Positions 43,186 to 51,751 of a stretch of DNA of 64,000 nt are shown here, one piece after another. The DNA comes from Nocardia panacis. GTDB lineage: Bacteria; Actinomycetota; Actinomycetes; Mycobacteriales; Mycobacteriaceae. The position numbers and the translations under genes were made by a program. The number at the start of each line of letters is the position of its first letter. Positions within the stretch are counted from its first letter, which is position 1. The notes under the pieces were generated by a model, which searched no databases, was not told the DNA's origin, and saw only the letters and a program-made list of their open reading frames with translations. The stretch is taken from positions 62,001 to 126,000 of the forward strand of contig NZ_QZFU01000045.1 in assembly GCF_003598715.1 (NCBI RefSeq). Direction: 5' to 3'.

Positions 43186-45108
43186 CTAGGGGATAGCGAC
43201 CAGGCTGACGGTGTCGCCCGCCTCCACGTTGGCTCCGGCTCCGGGGTTCTGGGAGATCACCAGCGACCCGTCCATCGGTGCGAACTGTTTGACATCGACC
43301 TGGAGGCCGAGCGATTGCAGTTGGCCGCGTGCGGTGGCCACATTGAGTCCGACGACGCCGGGCATGCGCACGGCATTGGAGACCAGCAGCGTGACTTCGT
43401 CCCCCGATTGGACGGTCGCGCCCGCGGCGGGGACGGTGCCGATGGCCTTGTCCGCCTCGACACTCTTGTCGTACTGGTTCTTGGTGTCGCGCACCTTGAT
43501 TCCGACCTGGTCCAGGACGCGGGTGGCCTCCTCGGTGGATTTGCCACGCACGTCGGGCACCTTGACCGGTTGGGATCCCTTGCTGCGGTAGACCTTTACC
43601 TGACTGCCCGCGGGCACCACGATGCCGGGGCTCGGATCCACCTTGGCCAGCGTGCCTTTCGATGCCGTGCTGGCCGTCTCGCCCGAGTCGACCGGGATCA
43701 GTCCGGCGTCGCGGATCTGCTGGTTCACCTGCGTGATGCTGTCGCCCGCTTTGACGTCGGGCACCTTCGGTTTGCCGCTGGAGACCAGGACGGCGACCGT
43801 GGAGCCCTTGGTGACCTTGGCGCCCGCCGAGGGGTCGCTGCCGACGACGCCGCCGACGGGGACGGTGTCGGAGGCCCGCGCTCTGACCTCGGTGTCGAAT
43901 CCGGCCTGCTGGAGTGCGGCGACGGCGCGCGGGGTGTCCAGGCCCGCGATGGGCGGGACGGCGGCGAAGCGGCCGAAGCCGAGCCACCAGCCGCCGAGGC
44001 CGACCAGCAGGGTGAGCACGGCGACGACGGCCACCCAGATCCAGGCGGTGCGTCGTCCGCGTGGTAGTTCGGGCGGACCGAAGGGCTGTTCGCGAAGCTC
44101 CTGGGCCGGTGTGTATTCGGTGGGGTGGTAGTCCGCGATGGGGCGCGGCGCGGTGACCACCCTGGTGTGCTGCAGCTCCTGCGGCACCGGTGCCGGTGCG
44201 GGGCGCGGTGCGGGTGCGACAGCGCGGTAGGTGGCGCTGAGGTGTTCGGCCGAATCCTTCGGCGCGGGCACCCGGTAGGCGGGGAGGTTGAGCGTGCCCG
44301 CGATGGTGCGCAGTGCGGCGGCCATCTCGTTGGCGTCGGCGAAGCGGTGCGTGGGTTCGCGGGCGGTGGCCCTGGCCACCAGGTCGTCGAATTCGGGTGG
44401 GACGCCCGCGATGAATCGGCTGGGGCTCGGTACATCGTTCTCGATGCGCTGGTAGGCGATGGACAGCGAGTTGTCGCCGGTGAACGGCACCTGCCCGGTG
44501 AGCAATTCGAAGATGAGGATGCCGAAGGAGTAGACATCGCTGCGCGCGTCGGCGGTGCCGGTGGTGACCTGTTCGGGGGAGAGGTAGGCGGCGGTGCCGA
44601 GGATGACGCTGGCGGAGGTGGTGTTGGCGGCGGCTACCGCGCGCACCAGGCCGAAGTCGGCGATCTTCACCTCGCCCGCGTCGGAGATGAGCACATTCTC
44701 GGGTTTGACATCGCGGTGCACCAGGCCCGCCGTGTGCGCGACCCCGATGGCGGCCAGGACGGGTTCGGCGACGGCGCGGACCGCGTGTGGCGGCATCGGG
44801 CCGCGTTCGCGCAGCAGTTCGCGCAGGGTGCCGCCCTCCACCAATTCCATGATGAGGAAGGGGTATTCGCCGTCGATGCCCTGGTCGTACACCGCGACGA
44901 GCGCGGGGTGCTTGAGTTTGGCCACCGCGCGCGCCTCGAATTCGAAGCGGGTGAGGAATTGCGGGTCGCCCGCGAATTTGGGATCCATCACCTTGATGGC
45001 GACCGGCCGGTCGAGGCGGGTGTCGACCCCTCGGAACACCATCGACATGCCGCCCCGCGCGATCGGCGCGTCGATGCGATAGCGCCCTTCCAGCATCTGG
45101 CCGATCAA
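43186..45108 (-). CDS. pknL: Serine/threonine protein kinase PknL with PASTA domains
   Basis: About 640 residues. The kinase domain occupies residues 1-260: glycine-rich loop IARGGMSMVFRG, VAIKVMD lysine, HRDVKPENVLI catalytic loop, DFGLV and the LSPEQ region. A proline-rich linker leads to a single membrane helix near 360-380, then about four extracellular PASTA repeats of the form VPDV-GxS--A. I prefer the TTG at 45108 because GGAGGA precedes it by six bases; a GTG at 45141 would add eleven residues. M. tuberculosis PknL lacks PASTA domains, as I recall, while corynebacterial PknL has them. Divergent from its likely substrate gene. Confidence 0.92.
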   Translation of the reverse strand: MIGQMLEGRYRIDAPIARGGMSMVFRGVDTRLDRPVAIKVMDPKFAGDPQFLTRFEFEARAVAKLKHPALVAVYDQGIDGEYPFLIMELVEGGTLRELLRERGPMPPHAVRAVAEPVLAAIGVAHTAGLVHRDVKPENVLISDAGEVKIADFGLVRAVAAANTTSASVILGTAAYLSPEQVTTGTADARSDVYSFGILIFELLTGQVPFTGDNSLSIAYQRIENDVPSPSRFIAGVPPEFDDLVARATAREPTHRFADANEMAAALRTIAGTLNLPAYRVPAPKDSAEHLSATYRAVAPAPRPAPAPVPQELQHTRVVTAPRPIADYHPTEYTPAQELREQPFGPPELPRGRRTAWIWVAVVAVLTLLVGLGGWWLGFGRFAAVPPIAGLDTPRAVAALQQAGFDTEVRARASDTVPVGGVVGSDPSAGAKVTKGSTVAVLVSSGKPKVPDVKAGDSITQVNQQIRDAGLIPVDSGETASTASKGTLAKVDPSPGIVVPAGSQVKVYRSKGSQPVKVPDVRGKSTEEATRVLDQVGIKVRDTKNQYDKSVEADKAIGTVPAAGATVQSGDEVTLLVSNAVRMPGVVGLNVATARGQLQSLGLQVDVKQFAPMDGSLVISQNPGAGANVEAGDTVSLVAIP

Positions 45109-45289
45109 TTGGTTTCCTCCGGCTTTCACAAATGTGCTCACCCCTCGCTGCGCGTGCGACAAGCGACCGGCCGCCCCGTGCGGCCCCCACGATCGTAGCC
45201 GTGCCCGGCTGTGGCGCCGGGTGGCTCGGGCGTGTCCTGTTCGCGGGCCTGCTGCCAGGGTGTTGCGCGCTGCGCCGCTGGTGACCGTC

Positions 45290-45302
45290 TACCGTTGTCC
45301 GG
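45290..45302 (+). promoter_or_regulatory. Rv2175c-like gene leaderless promoter (-10 box)
   Basis: TACCGT at 45290-45295 is followed by seven bases and the GTG at 45303. Confidence 0.55.
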
Positions 45303-45668
45303 GTGAGTGCCTTTCCCTGCAGTGATGATGTCCTTCCCGAATCGGTGGCGCTGCTGCCGCTGCCGGAGGTGGCCGACCGGCTCGGGATCCTGGTGACCCG
45401 TGTTCATCAGATGCTGCGCGATCATCAGTTGATCGCGGTGCGCCGCGCGGGTGTCGCGGGCGTGCCCGAGATGTTTCTCGATGCCGACGCGGTGGTCAAA
45501 CCGCTGCCGGGCCTGATCACGGTGATGCGCGACGCCAAGTACAGCGATGAGGAGATCCTGGAGTGGATCTTCAAGGAGGACGAGACGCTGCCGGGCAAGC
45601 CCGTCGAGGCGCTGCACGGTCCGCTCGCCAGGGAGGTGCTGCGCCGCGCGGCCGCCGACCCGTTCTGA
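45303..45668 (+). CDS. Rv2175c-family DNA-binding protein
   Basis: A 121-residue protein with an N-terminal helix-turn-helix: LPEVADRLGILVTRVHQMLRDHQLIAVRR, followed by a conserved C-terminal domain with DEEILEWIFKEDETLPGKPVEAL. The M. tuberculosis counterpart Rv2175c binds DNA and is phosphorylated by PknL on an N-terminal threonine, and the two genes are likewise divergent neighbours. No target gene is evident. The start follows a -10 box by seven bases. Confidence 0.88.
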   Translation: MSAFPCSDDVLPESVALLPLPEVADRLGILVTRVHQMLRDHQLIAVRRAGVAGVPEMFLDADAVVKPLPGLITVMRDAKYSDEEILEWIFKEDETLPGKPVEALHGPLAREVLRRAAADPF

Positions 45669-45685
45669 GCAGTCGTATAGGACGT

Positions 45686-45708
45686 CCCGCCCTGTGTCGC
45701 AGGGCGGG
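45686..45708 (+). terminator. Hairpin between convergent genes
   Basis: Arms CCCGCCCTG (45686-45694) and CAGGGCGGG (45700-45708) flank a five-base loop between the Rv2175c-like gene and crtB. No T run, so terminator strength is uncertain. Confidence 0.5.
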
Positions 45709-45723
45709 CAATTCACTTCCGTG

Positions 45724-46734
45724 TCAGTATTGGAATCCCTTTGCCGGGCGGCGGTAATCCCTTTGCCGGGTGGCTGGAATTGCAGGCTGTATGGCTGGAA
45801 TTCCCGGCCGTACGGCGGAGGCCGCGAATTCCTTCGCCGCGACACCGATGCGTCGTCGCCGCGACACCACGGCCCTGGACGCGAAGACGGCGAAACCGCC
45901 GCGTTCCAGTTCGACCAGAATCTCCGAATACAGGGTGCTCGCCGCACGAATGGCGGGGCGGACCCGCGGCGACAGCAGCGCGATACCCGGATTCGCCTGC
46001 CGGTACAGCTCCCGATTGATCGCGGTGAGGTGGCTCAGCGCGCGCCGCACCCGTGGCTCGGTGCGCCCGGTGCGGCGAGCGTGCGTCAGCAGGTCGGCGT
46101 CGACGCCGAAGGCGGCGAGTTCCGCTGTGGGCAGGTAGATCCGGCCGCGCTCGAGGTCCTCGGCGATATCGCGCAGGAAGTTGGTGAGCTGGAAGGCCTC
46201 GCCCAGCGCGGCGGCGGCGGGTTCGGCCTCGACGACCGGGACCACGGTGCCGAGCACCGGCAGCAGTTGCAGTCCGATGGCGGCCGCCGAACCGCGCATG
46301 TAGCCGCGCAATTCGGTCATGGTGGTGTAGCGGTCGCGGAAGTGGGCCGAGCCGGGGACGTCCATGCGCATGGCGTCGAGGAAGATCCAGAAGTGTTCGG
46401 GTGCGATGTCGTAGCGCGCGATGGTGTCGGCCGCGGCCCGCAATACCGCCGAATACGGTTGTGCGCCTTGCTCGCCGGATTCCGAACCGGATTCGAGCAG
46501 TAGCCGCAGTCGCTTCTCGATCAGGTCGAGTTCACCCGCCGGACCGTGTTCGGCCGTGACGGTGGCCGGATGGTCGACGATATCGTCGACGGTCCTGGCG
46601 AAGGCGTACAGCGCGTGCACGGCCGGTCTTCGCTCGGGCGAGAGCAACCGGGTGGCCAGGAAGTAGGTGCGGCCGTGCGCGGCTGCGATGGCGCGACACT
46701 CCCGATAGGCGGCGGCGAGTTCCTGGCCGCTCAT
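45724..46734 (-). CDS. crtB: Phytoene synthase
   Basis: A 336-residue squalene/phytoene synthase that condenses two geranylgeranyl diphosphates. The first Asp-rich motif is FARTVDDIVDHPATV near residue 47, the second LTNFLRDIAEDLERGRIYLP near 195. A C-terminal 30-residue extension rich in Pro-Ala-Ile repeats (PGIPAIQPAIPATRQ) is not usual in the family and may be a local expansion. It is the last gene of the carotenoid/lipomannan operon; its ATG overlaps the mptA stop by four bases. Confidence 0.92.
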   Translation of the reverse strand: MSGQELAAAYRECRAIAAAHGRTYFLATRLLSPERRPAVHALYAFARTVDDIVDHPATVTAEHGPAGELDLIEKRLRLLLESGSESGEQGAQPYSAVLRAAADTIARYDIAPEHFWIFLDAMRMDVPGSAHFRDRYTTMTELRGYMRGSAAAIGLQLLPVLGTVVPVVEAEPAAAALGEAFQLTNFLRDIAEDLERGRIYLPTAELAAFGVDADLLTHARRTGRTEPRVRRALSHLTAINRELYRQANPGIALLSPRVRPAIRAASTLYSEILVELERGGFAVFASRAVVSRRRRIGVAAKEFAASAVRPGIPAIQPAIPATRQRDYRRPAKGFQY

Positions 46735-48458
46735 GACCCGGTGGGGGTGGGGGAGGACGCGGTGGCGGTAGCGGTGGCGGAGGACACAGCGGTGGTCGGG
46801 AGCGCGGTGTCGGAGCGAAGCAACGGGGCTGTGCCATCGGGTGCGGTCGGACCGGGGTTCGCGCGCAGCCGCAGCGGGTCGACGGTGCGCAGCGACAGCG
46901 CCGCGACCACGGCGGCGAAGGTGGCCGCGGCCACGTGCCAGAAGTTGTACAGCCCGATCGACCCGTCCGGCTGGAAGACCAGCATCAACCACGTGCACAC
47001 CCCGACCAGGCCCATGAGTGTGCCGGTGGACAGGGCGAAGCCCGCCGCCAGGGCCAGCGGCCACGAGTAGTACCAGGGCAGTGCGGCGGGGGACAGGATG
47101 ACGATGGCGACGAAGGCGATGAGGATGCCGAGCACCGCCTCGCGCTCGCTGTGTCGGCACCGCCACCAGGTCCAGATCAGGACCAGGCCCAGTGCCAGTG
47201 CGCACAGCGCCCTGGCGATGGGCAGCACCGATTCCTGGCTCAGCGGGGTCACCCAGGTGACCATGTGGGAGAGGATGGTGGGCAGCGAGAGCCAGTTGAT
47301 GATCTTCTTGGAGCCCGACAGCGCGGTGAGCCAGCCGATGCCGACGCCCGCGATGGCGGAGGCGGCGACGAATACCACGCCGAAGACGCCGAGGCCGAGT
47401 CCGGCGATTTTGGCGAAGGTCATGGCCGGGTGCGGCATATCCGGGCTGGGGCGCGCGGCGTCGGGGTGGTGGTCGGGGGCGGCGGCGCGCTGTTCGGCGC
47501 GGCGTTCGCGCTCGTGCAGCATCCAGATCCACACCAGGAAGGGCAGTGCGACGCCCGCGGTGGCCTTGATGGCGACGCCGATGGCGACGACCACGATGCC
47601 CGCCACGTGGTGGCGTTCGAGAACCAGCGCGATTCCGGCGGCCATCAGTCCGACCATCAGCAGTTCGTTGTGGACGCCGCCGATGAGGTGGATGAGGACC
47701 AGCGGGTTGAGCACCGCGAGCCACAGTGCGACGGTGGGTTTGCCGCCGAGGTGTTTGGTCAGGTACGGCACGGCCCACATCATCAGGGCCAGGCCGGGCA
47801 GCATGACCAGCCGCAGCGCGATGGTGCCCGCGACCACGTTGTCGCCGGTGACCACGGTGATGGCGCGGCCGAGCAGCAGGAAGATCGGGCCGTACGGCGC
47901 GGTGGTGTTGAGCCAGACCGGGCTCACATTGTCCAGCAGCACACCGGGATTGGCGGACGGGCCGACCTGGTAGGGATCGAAACCGTCGCGCAGCAGCGCG
48001 CCCTGCGCCAGGTAGGAGTAGGCGTCGCGGCTGAACATGGGCACCGCGAACAGCAGCGGGAAGGTCCAGATGCCGACGATGGCGCGCAGTTCGTTGAGGG
48101 TGACGCCCGCGCCGGGGCGGTCGTCGCGTCCGATCGTGGTGCGGCCCAGGCGGACCCACGCGGTGATCATGAGCAGTACGCCGATCCAGATGACGATGGT
48201 GCTCAGTGCGTAGCCGTGTCCGAAGCGCAGCCAGGACAGGTGCAGCGATTCCAGCAGCGGATCGTTGCGGCGGACGCTGCCCGCGCCGAAGCCGCCGAAG
48301 GTGATCATGGTCGCGCCCGCGCATCCGAGCAGTGCCGCGTGGCCCTCGGGGCTGCGGAAGAAGTCGCCCGCGGCGCGCAGGCGCCGGGCGTTGCCGGGTG
48401 CGGCGGGGCGGGGCGCGGTCTCGACCGCGGGGAGGTGCGTCATATTGGGGGATGCCAT
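46731..48458 (-). CDS. mptA: Alpha-(1->6)-mannosyltransferase MptA-like (GT-C)
   Basis: A 575-residue polytopic GT-C glycosyltransferase, with about a dozen hydrophobic segments. GFDPYQVGPSANPGVLLDNVSPVWLNTTAPYGP near 170-200 is the conserved loop carrying the acidic pair of this family, and NPLVLIHLIGGVHNELLMVGLM follows. MptA extends the lipomannan alpha-1,6 backbone using polyprenyl-phospho-mannose on the outer side of the membrane. Equivalent to Rv2174. It lies inside a carotenoid operon, between crtI and crtB. Confidence 0.92.
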   Translation of the reverse strand: MASPNMTHLPAVETAPRPAAPGNARRLRAAGDFFRSPEGHAALLGCAGATMITFGGFGAGSVRRNDPLLESLHLSWLRFGHGYALSTIVIWIGVLLMITAWVRLGRTTIGRDDRPGAGVTLNELRAIVGIWTFPLLFAVPMFSRDAYSYLAQGALLRDGFDPYQVGPSANPGVLLDNVSPVWLNTTAPYGPIFLLLGRAITVVTGDNVVAGTIALRLVMLPGLALMMWAVPYLTKHLGGKPTVALWLAVLNPLVLIHLIGGVHNELLMVGLMAAGIALVLERHHVAGIVVVAIGVAIKATAGVALPFLVWIWMLHERERRAEQRAAAPDHHPDAARPSPDMPHPAMTFAKIAGLGLGVFGVVFVAASAIAGVGIGWLTALSGSKKIINWLSLPTILSHMVTWVTPLSQESVLPIARALCALALGLVLIWTWWRCRHSEREAVLGILIAFVAIVILSPAALPWYYSWPLALAAGFALSTGTLMGLVGVCTWLMLVFQPDGSIGLYNFWHVAAATFAAVVAALSLRTVDPLRLRANPGPTAPDGTAPLLRSDTALPTTAVSSATATATASSPTPTGS

Positions 48459-48523
48459 AGTCGGTGTTGGTCCCCCCGGTTGGTCGGCGGTCGCAACCGC
48501 GAGTGAATAGGTCGGCGCTTAGT

Positions 48524-50092
48524 TTACGGCGTTGCCGCGAGTGCCATCCGGCTGGTATGCGCGGTTTCGAGGTGCGGGCCGATGATGCGGTCCGCGGCGA
48601 GTTTGCCCGACAGCAGTGCGGTCGGCACGCCGATTCCCGGTGTGGTGCCGCAGCCTGCGAGGACGACATTGGCGCTGCCGCGCGGGAAGTTGCGGGTGCG
48701 GAACGGGCCGGTCTGTCGGAAGAGGTGCGCGGCCGAGAACGGGGTGCCCGCGATCATGCCTTGGTCGCGCCAGGTGTGCGGGGTGTCGAGGTGGTCGACG
48801 GCGAAATGTTGCGCGATGCCGTGATAGCCGCGCCCCTCGAGCACACCGAGCAGTTCGCTCAGGTAGGCCGGTCCGAGTGCGGTCCAATCCAGGGGCGTCG
48901 CTTCGAGATTCGGGCACGGTGCGAGCAGGGACAGCGGTTCGTGGCGGCCGTCGGCGCGCGCCACGCACTGGGTCGGATCGGTCAGCGCGGGCCGGGTGAT
49001 CAGCACGGACGGGTCGCTCATCGGGCGACCGCCGCGTCGGGCGGTGATCTCGCGGAAGGTCCGGTTCCAGGCCGCGCCGAAATCGATGGTGTGGTGCGCT
49101 TGGACCGGCCAGGTCGCGGCGACGGCGGCGGGTATGGTGCCGTGCGCGACGACCGCCGAGGGCGCGGCCCGCAGCCCGCGCCGGGGTCGCACTCCGAATC
49201 GGGCGAGCGAGCCGAGGTCGGCGGTGAGGACGAGGGCGTCGCAGTCCACCGTCGCGCCGTCGGCCAGCCGGAGGCGATGGGCGCGTCCTTCGCGGTAGTC
49301 GACGCCCGTGACCTCGGTGTTCAGTGCGAGTTTGCCGCCTGCTCCGGTGAATGCCTCGGCCAGCGCGGCGGCGATGGCCCGCATCCCGCCTTCGGGGAAG
49401 TAGACGCCGAGCGAGGTGTCCATATGCGGGATGGCCCCGTAGACGGCCAGCGCGTCGGCGGGTGCGATGCCCGCGTAGAGCGCTTGAAAAGTGAACAGCC
49501 GGGCGAGTTTCGGTTCGCGCAGCAGTCGGTCGACGCGCGCGCCTAGGCGACCGAAGCCGCCTAGGCGCACCAGTTCGAGCATGGCGCCGCGCTTGTGTGG
49601 ACTGCGCACCAGATCCAGGGGCGAATCGAAATTGGTGTCCATGAATTCGCGGTATTCGACCCGATATATCGCGGCCAGCCATTCGCGCAGGCGGCGATAG
49701 CGTCGGGCGGTGTCGGGTCCACAGGTGGCGGCCACCTCGGCGGCCATCTGTTCGACGTCGGGGAAGACCCTGATGGTGCTGCCGTCGGCGTAGCGGGCCT
49801 GGTAGGCGGGGACCAGCCGCCGCATACGCAGCGGCGTGTCGAGCGATTCGGGGGTGCGGCCCACGGCGGCCAGTGCCTCGTCGACGAGTTCCGGCAAGGT
49901 GAGAACCGTCGCACCGCAGTCGATTTCGTAGTCCGGACCGCGATAGCGACCGACCCGCCCGCCGACGTGGTCGGCGCGCTCGAACAACGTCACCTGACGA
50001 CCCGACCCGGTCAGGTACAGGGCGGCGGCCAAGCCGGACAGCCCGGCCCCGACGACGGCGACGCGCCCCGTCGGTCCCGCGACGGTTCTCAT
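48524..50092 (-). CDS. crtI: Phytoene desaturase
   Basis: A 522-residue FAD enzyme that introduces double bonds into phytoene. The dinucleotide site GRVAVVGAGLSGLAAALYLTGSG starts near residue 9, FERADHVGGRVGRYRGPDYEIDCGATVLT follows, and the C-terminal bacterial signature ends with GSANVVLAGCGTTPGIGVPTALLSGKLAADRI. GGGAG lies six bases before the ATG. It follows a small ORF that repeats its own first fifteen codons. Confidence 0.93.
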   Translation of the reverse strand: MRTVAGPTGRVAVVGAGLSGLAAALYLTGSGRQVTLFERADHVGGRVGRYRGPDYEIDCGATVLTLPELVDEALAAVGRTPESLDTPLRMRRLVPAYQARYADGSTIRVFPDVEQMAAEVAATCGPDTARRYRRLREWLAAIYRVEYREFMDTNFDSPLDLVRSPHKRGAMLELVRLGGFGRLGARVDRLLREPKLARLFTFQALYAGIAPADALAVYGAIPHMDTSLGVYFPEGGMRAIAAALAEAFTGAGGKLALNTEVTGVDYREGRAHRLRLADGATVDCDALVLTADLGSLARFGVRPRRGLRAAPSAVVAHGTIPAAVAATWPVQAHHTIDFGAAWNRTFREITARRGGRPMSDPSVLITRPALTDPTQCVARADGRHEPLSLLAPCPNLEATPLDWTALGPAYLSELLGVLEGRGYHGIAQHFAVDHLDTPHTWRDQGMIAGTPFSAAHLFRQTGPFRTRNFPRGSANVVLAGCGTTPGIGVPTALLSGKLAADRIIGPHLETAHTSRMALAATP

Positions 50093-50145
50093 GCGGAACT
50101 CCCGATCCTTCTGTGGAAATTTGTCGCCGAGCGGGAAATCCTCGA

Positions 50146-50418
50146 CTATTGCGGGGTGTCCGTCTCGGGGCGGCGCGGCGCGGACTCGACCGCGGCGGGC
50201 CGGTCGAACACCGTGGCGGGCAACCGCCTGCGCCGCCGGGTCGCCCCGATGGCGCGGCGGGTCGGGAACGCGCCGCCGATCACCACCCGGCGTTCCAGCG
50301 GGACCGACCTCCGATTGCCGGTATTGGCCTGCTCGGTATCGGGCTTGTTGGACTCAGCCGTGTTCGCATATGACCCGACGACGACTACGCGATCGTTCGG
50401 TCCCACTACGGCCCTCAT
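50146..50418 (-). CDS. Small ORF derived from the crtI 5' end
   Basis: A 90-residue frame whose start, MRAVVGPNDRVVVVG, parallels the crtI start MRTVAGPTGRVAVVG; about 35 of the first 45 bases agree. The following residues lose the GxGxxG and the sequence becomes an Arg-rich tail without family features. It has a good ribosome site (AAGGAGA seven bases ahead), and its ATG overlaps the prenyl synthase stop by four bases. It could be a remnant of an aborted crtI duplication or an expressed small protein. Confidence 0.55.
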   Translation of the reverse strand: MRAVVGPNDRVVVVGSYANTAESNKPDTEQANTGNRRSVPLERRVVIGGAFPTRRAIGATRRRRRLPATVFDRPAAVESAPRRPETDTPQ

Positions 50419-51728
50419 GCGGCTCTCCTTGTCGCGGCCAATGCCATGGCGCGCAGTCGTTGTTTGGCGGCCGGTGCGGCCGAACTGGCTTGCATCGCGG
50501 CCAATCCCCGGTCGGTGAGTTCGGTGATGCGCCGCTCCACCTCGTGGACGGCGCCGAGTTCGATGAGCACTCCGCGCAGCCGCTCGACCTGATCCTGGCT
50601 CAGGTCGGTGCCGATGCCTTCGCGCAGCAGCGCGGCCGCGGCGGGGTTGGTGGCGTCGGCGCGCTCGAGCGCCGCCGCCAGCAGAACGGTGCGTTTGCCC
50701 TCGCGTAGGTCGTCGCCCGAGGGTTTGCCGGTGACGGCCGGATCGCCGAAGACGCCGAGCAGGTCGTCGCGCAGTTGGAACGCGATGCCGATATCGGTGC
50801 CGAAGGTGCGGTAGGCGGCGATGAGTTCCGGATCGGCGTCGGCGATGGCCGCGCCCAGGTGCAGCGGCCGCTCCACGGTGTAGGCGGCGGTCTTGTAGCG
50901 GTTGATGCGCAGCGCGGCCGCTACCGATTCGTCGGCCCCGGCCACACCGGAGATGTCGAGCAGTTGGCCGCCGAGCACCTCGGTGCGCATACCGGCCCAT
51001 ACCTCGGCGAATCGGGCCAGTTGGTCGGGGCGCAACCCGGCCGCGTGCACCATGTCGTCGGCCCAGGCCAGGGCCAGGTCGCCGATCAGGATGCCCGCGC
51101 CGACGCCGAAGTGCTCGGATTCGCCCGCCCAGCCGCGGTCGCGGTGGCGACGCTCGTAGTCGACGTGGACGGTGGGGTAGCCGCGTCGGGTGCGCGAGGA
51201 GTCGATGATATCGTCGTGGATCAGCGCGCACGCCTGCACGAGTTCGAGCGCGGCGCAGGCGGTGAGTACGGCGGCGGCCTCGGGCGCGGCGGGATCGCCG
51301 CCCGCGCCGAGCCAGCCGGTCCAGGCGAACGCGGGTCTGGTGCGTTTGCCGCCGCGCAGGACGAAGTGCTCGAGTGCTGCGGCGGCCTCCTCGAAGACCG
51401 GTCCCAGATCCCGGACCAGGGGGCGGCGGGTGGTGAAGAACGTTCGAAGTGCCCGCTCCACCGCGTCGACCAGGTCGGGGAGCGGGCGGCCGGATAGCTC
51501 GCCCGGTGCGTCGGGGTCGGCCGCGGGGGTCCGAGTCGGGGTACCGGGTCCGGCGGACAGGGGAGCCTCCAGGGTCGTTGCGGTGGATGCCTCGCCTGCG
51601 ACGGGGCGATATGTGCCGTGGGCGGTGCCCGCGGCGATTCCTCGGGGGTGCGTACGGCGGCATGGTATTCGGCGCCGCCTCGGGTCGAAATATACGCGTC
51701 CCGACCCGACGGCTCGACGCCGCGTCAA
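50415..51728 (-). CDS. Geranylgeranyl diphosphate synthase (IdsA2/CrtE-type)
   Basis: A trans-prenyltransferase of up to 437 residues. Core motifs are GGKRTRPAFAW, the first Asp-rich motif LIHDDIIDSSRTRRG near residue 170 and the second FQLRDDLLGVFGD near 315. It supplies C20 diphosphate for carotenoids and possibly for other lipids. The start is uncertain: TTG at 51728 has GAGGG six bases ahead, but a CTG at 51560 with GGAGG five bases ahead would remove an unconserved Arg/Pro-rich N-terminus. It is the first gene of the operon, divergent from the MetF-like gene. Equivalent to Rv2173. Confidence 0.9.
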   Translation of the reverse strand: MTRRRAVGSGRVYFDPRRRRIPCRRTHPRGIAAGTAHGTYRPVAGEASTATTLEAPLSAGPGTPTRTPAADPDAPGELSGRPLPDLVDAVERALRTFFTTRRPLVRDLGPVFEEAAAALEHFVLRGGKRTRPAFAWTGWLGAGGDPAAPEAAAVLTACAALELVQACALIHDDIIDSSRTRRGYPTVHVDYERRHRDRGWAGESEHFGVGAGILIGDLALAWADDMVHAAGLRPDQLARFAEVWAGMRTEVLGGQLLDISGVAGADESVAAALRINRYKTAAYTVERPLHLGAAIADADPELIAAYRTFGTDIGIAFQLRDDLLGVFGDPAVTGKPSGDDLREGKRTVLLAAALERADATNPAAAALLREGIGTDLSQDQVERLRGVLIELGAVHEVERRITELTDRGLAAMQASSAAPAAKQRLRAMALAATRRAA

Positions 51729-51739
51729 GGCAGGCCCTC

Positions 51740-51751
51740 TAGACTGATTCG
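51740..51751 (+). promoter_or_regulatory. MetF-like gene leaderless promoter (-10 box)
   Basis: TAGACT at 51740-51745 lies six bases before the GTG at 51752. Confidence 0.6.

Noticed and set aside
43067..45190. Long open frame overlapping pknL in another phase, plus comparable long frames at 1280-3703, 45724-48669, 46935-48506 and 53952-57179
   Set aside because: They mirror real genes on the same or opposite strand, are Arg/Gly/His/Pro-rich and carry no family motifs, as expected for shadow frames in high-GC DNA. Real genes within them are listed with shorter coordinates.
51689..51694. TATATT on the minus strand as the prenyl synthase promoter
   Set aside because: It lies inside the frame if the TTG at 51728, which has a good ribosome site, is used, and there is no -35 at proper distance.
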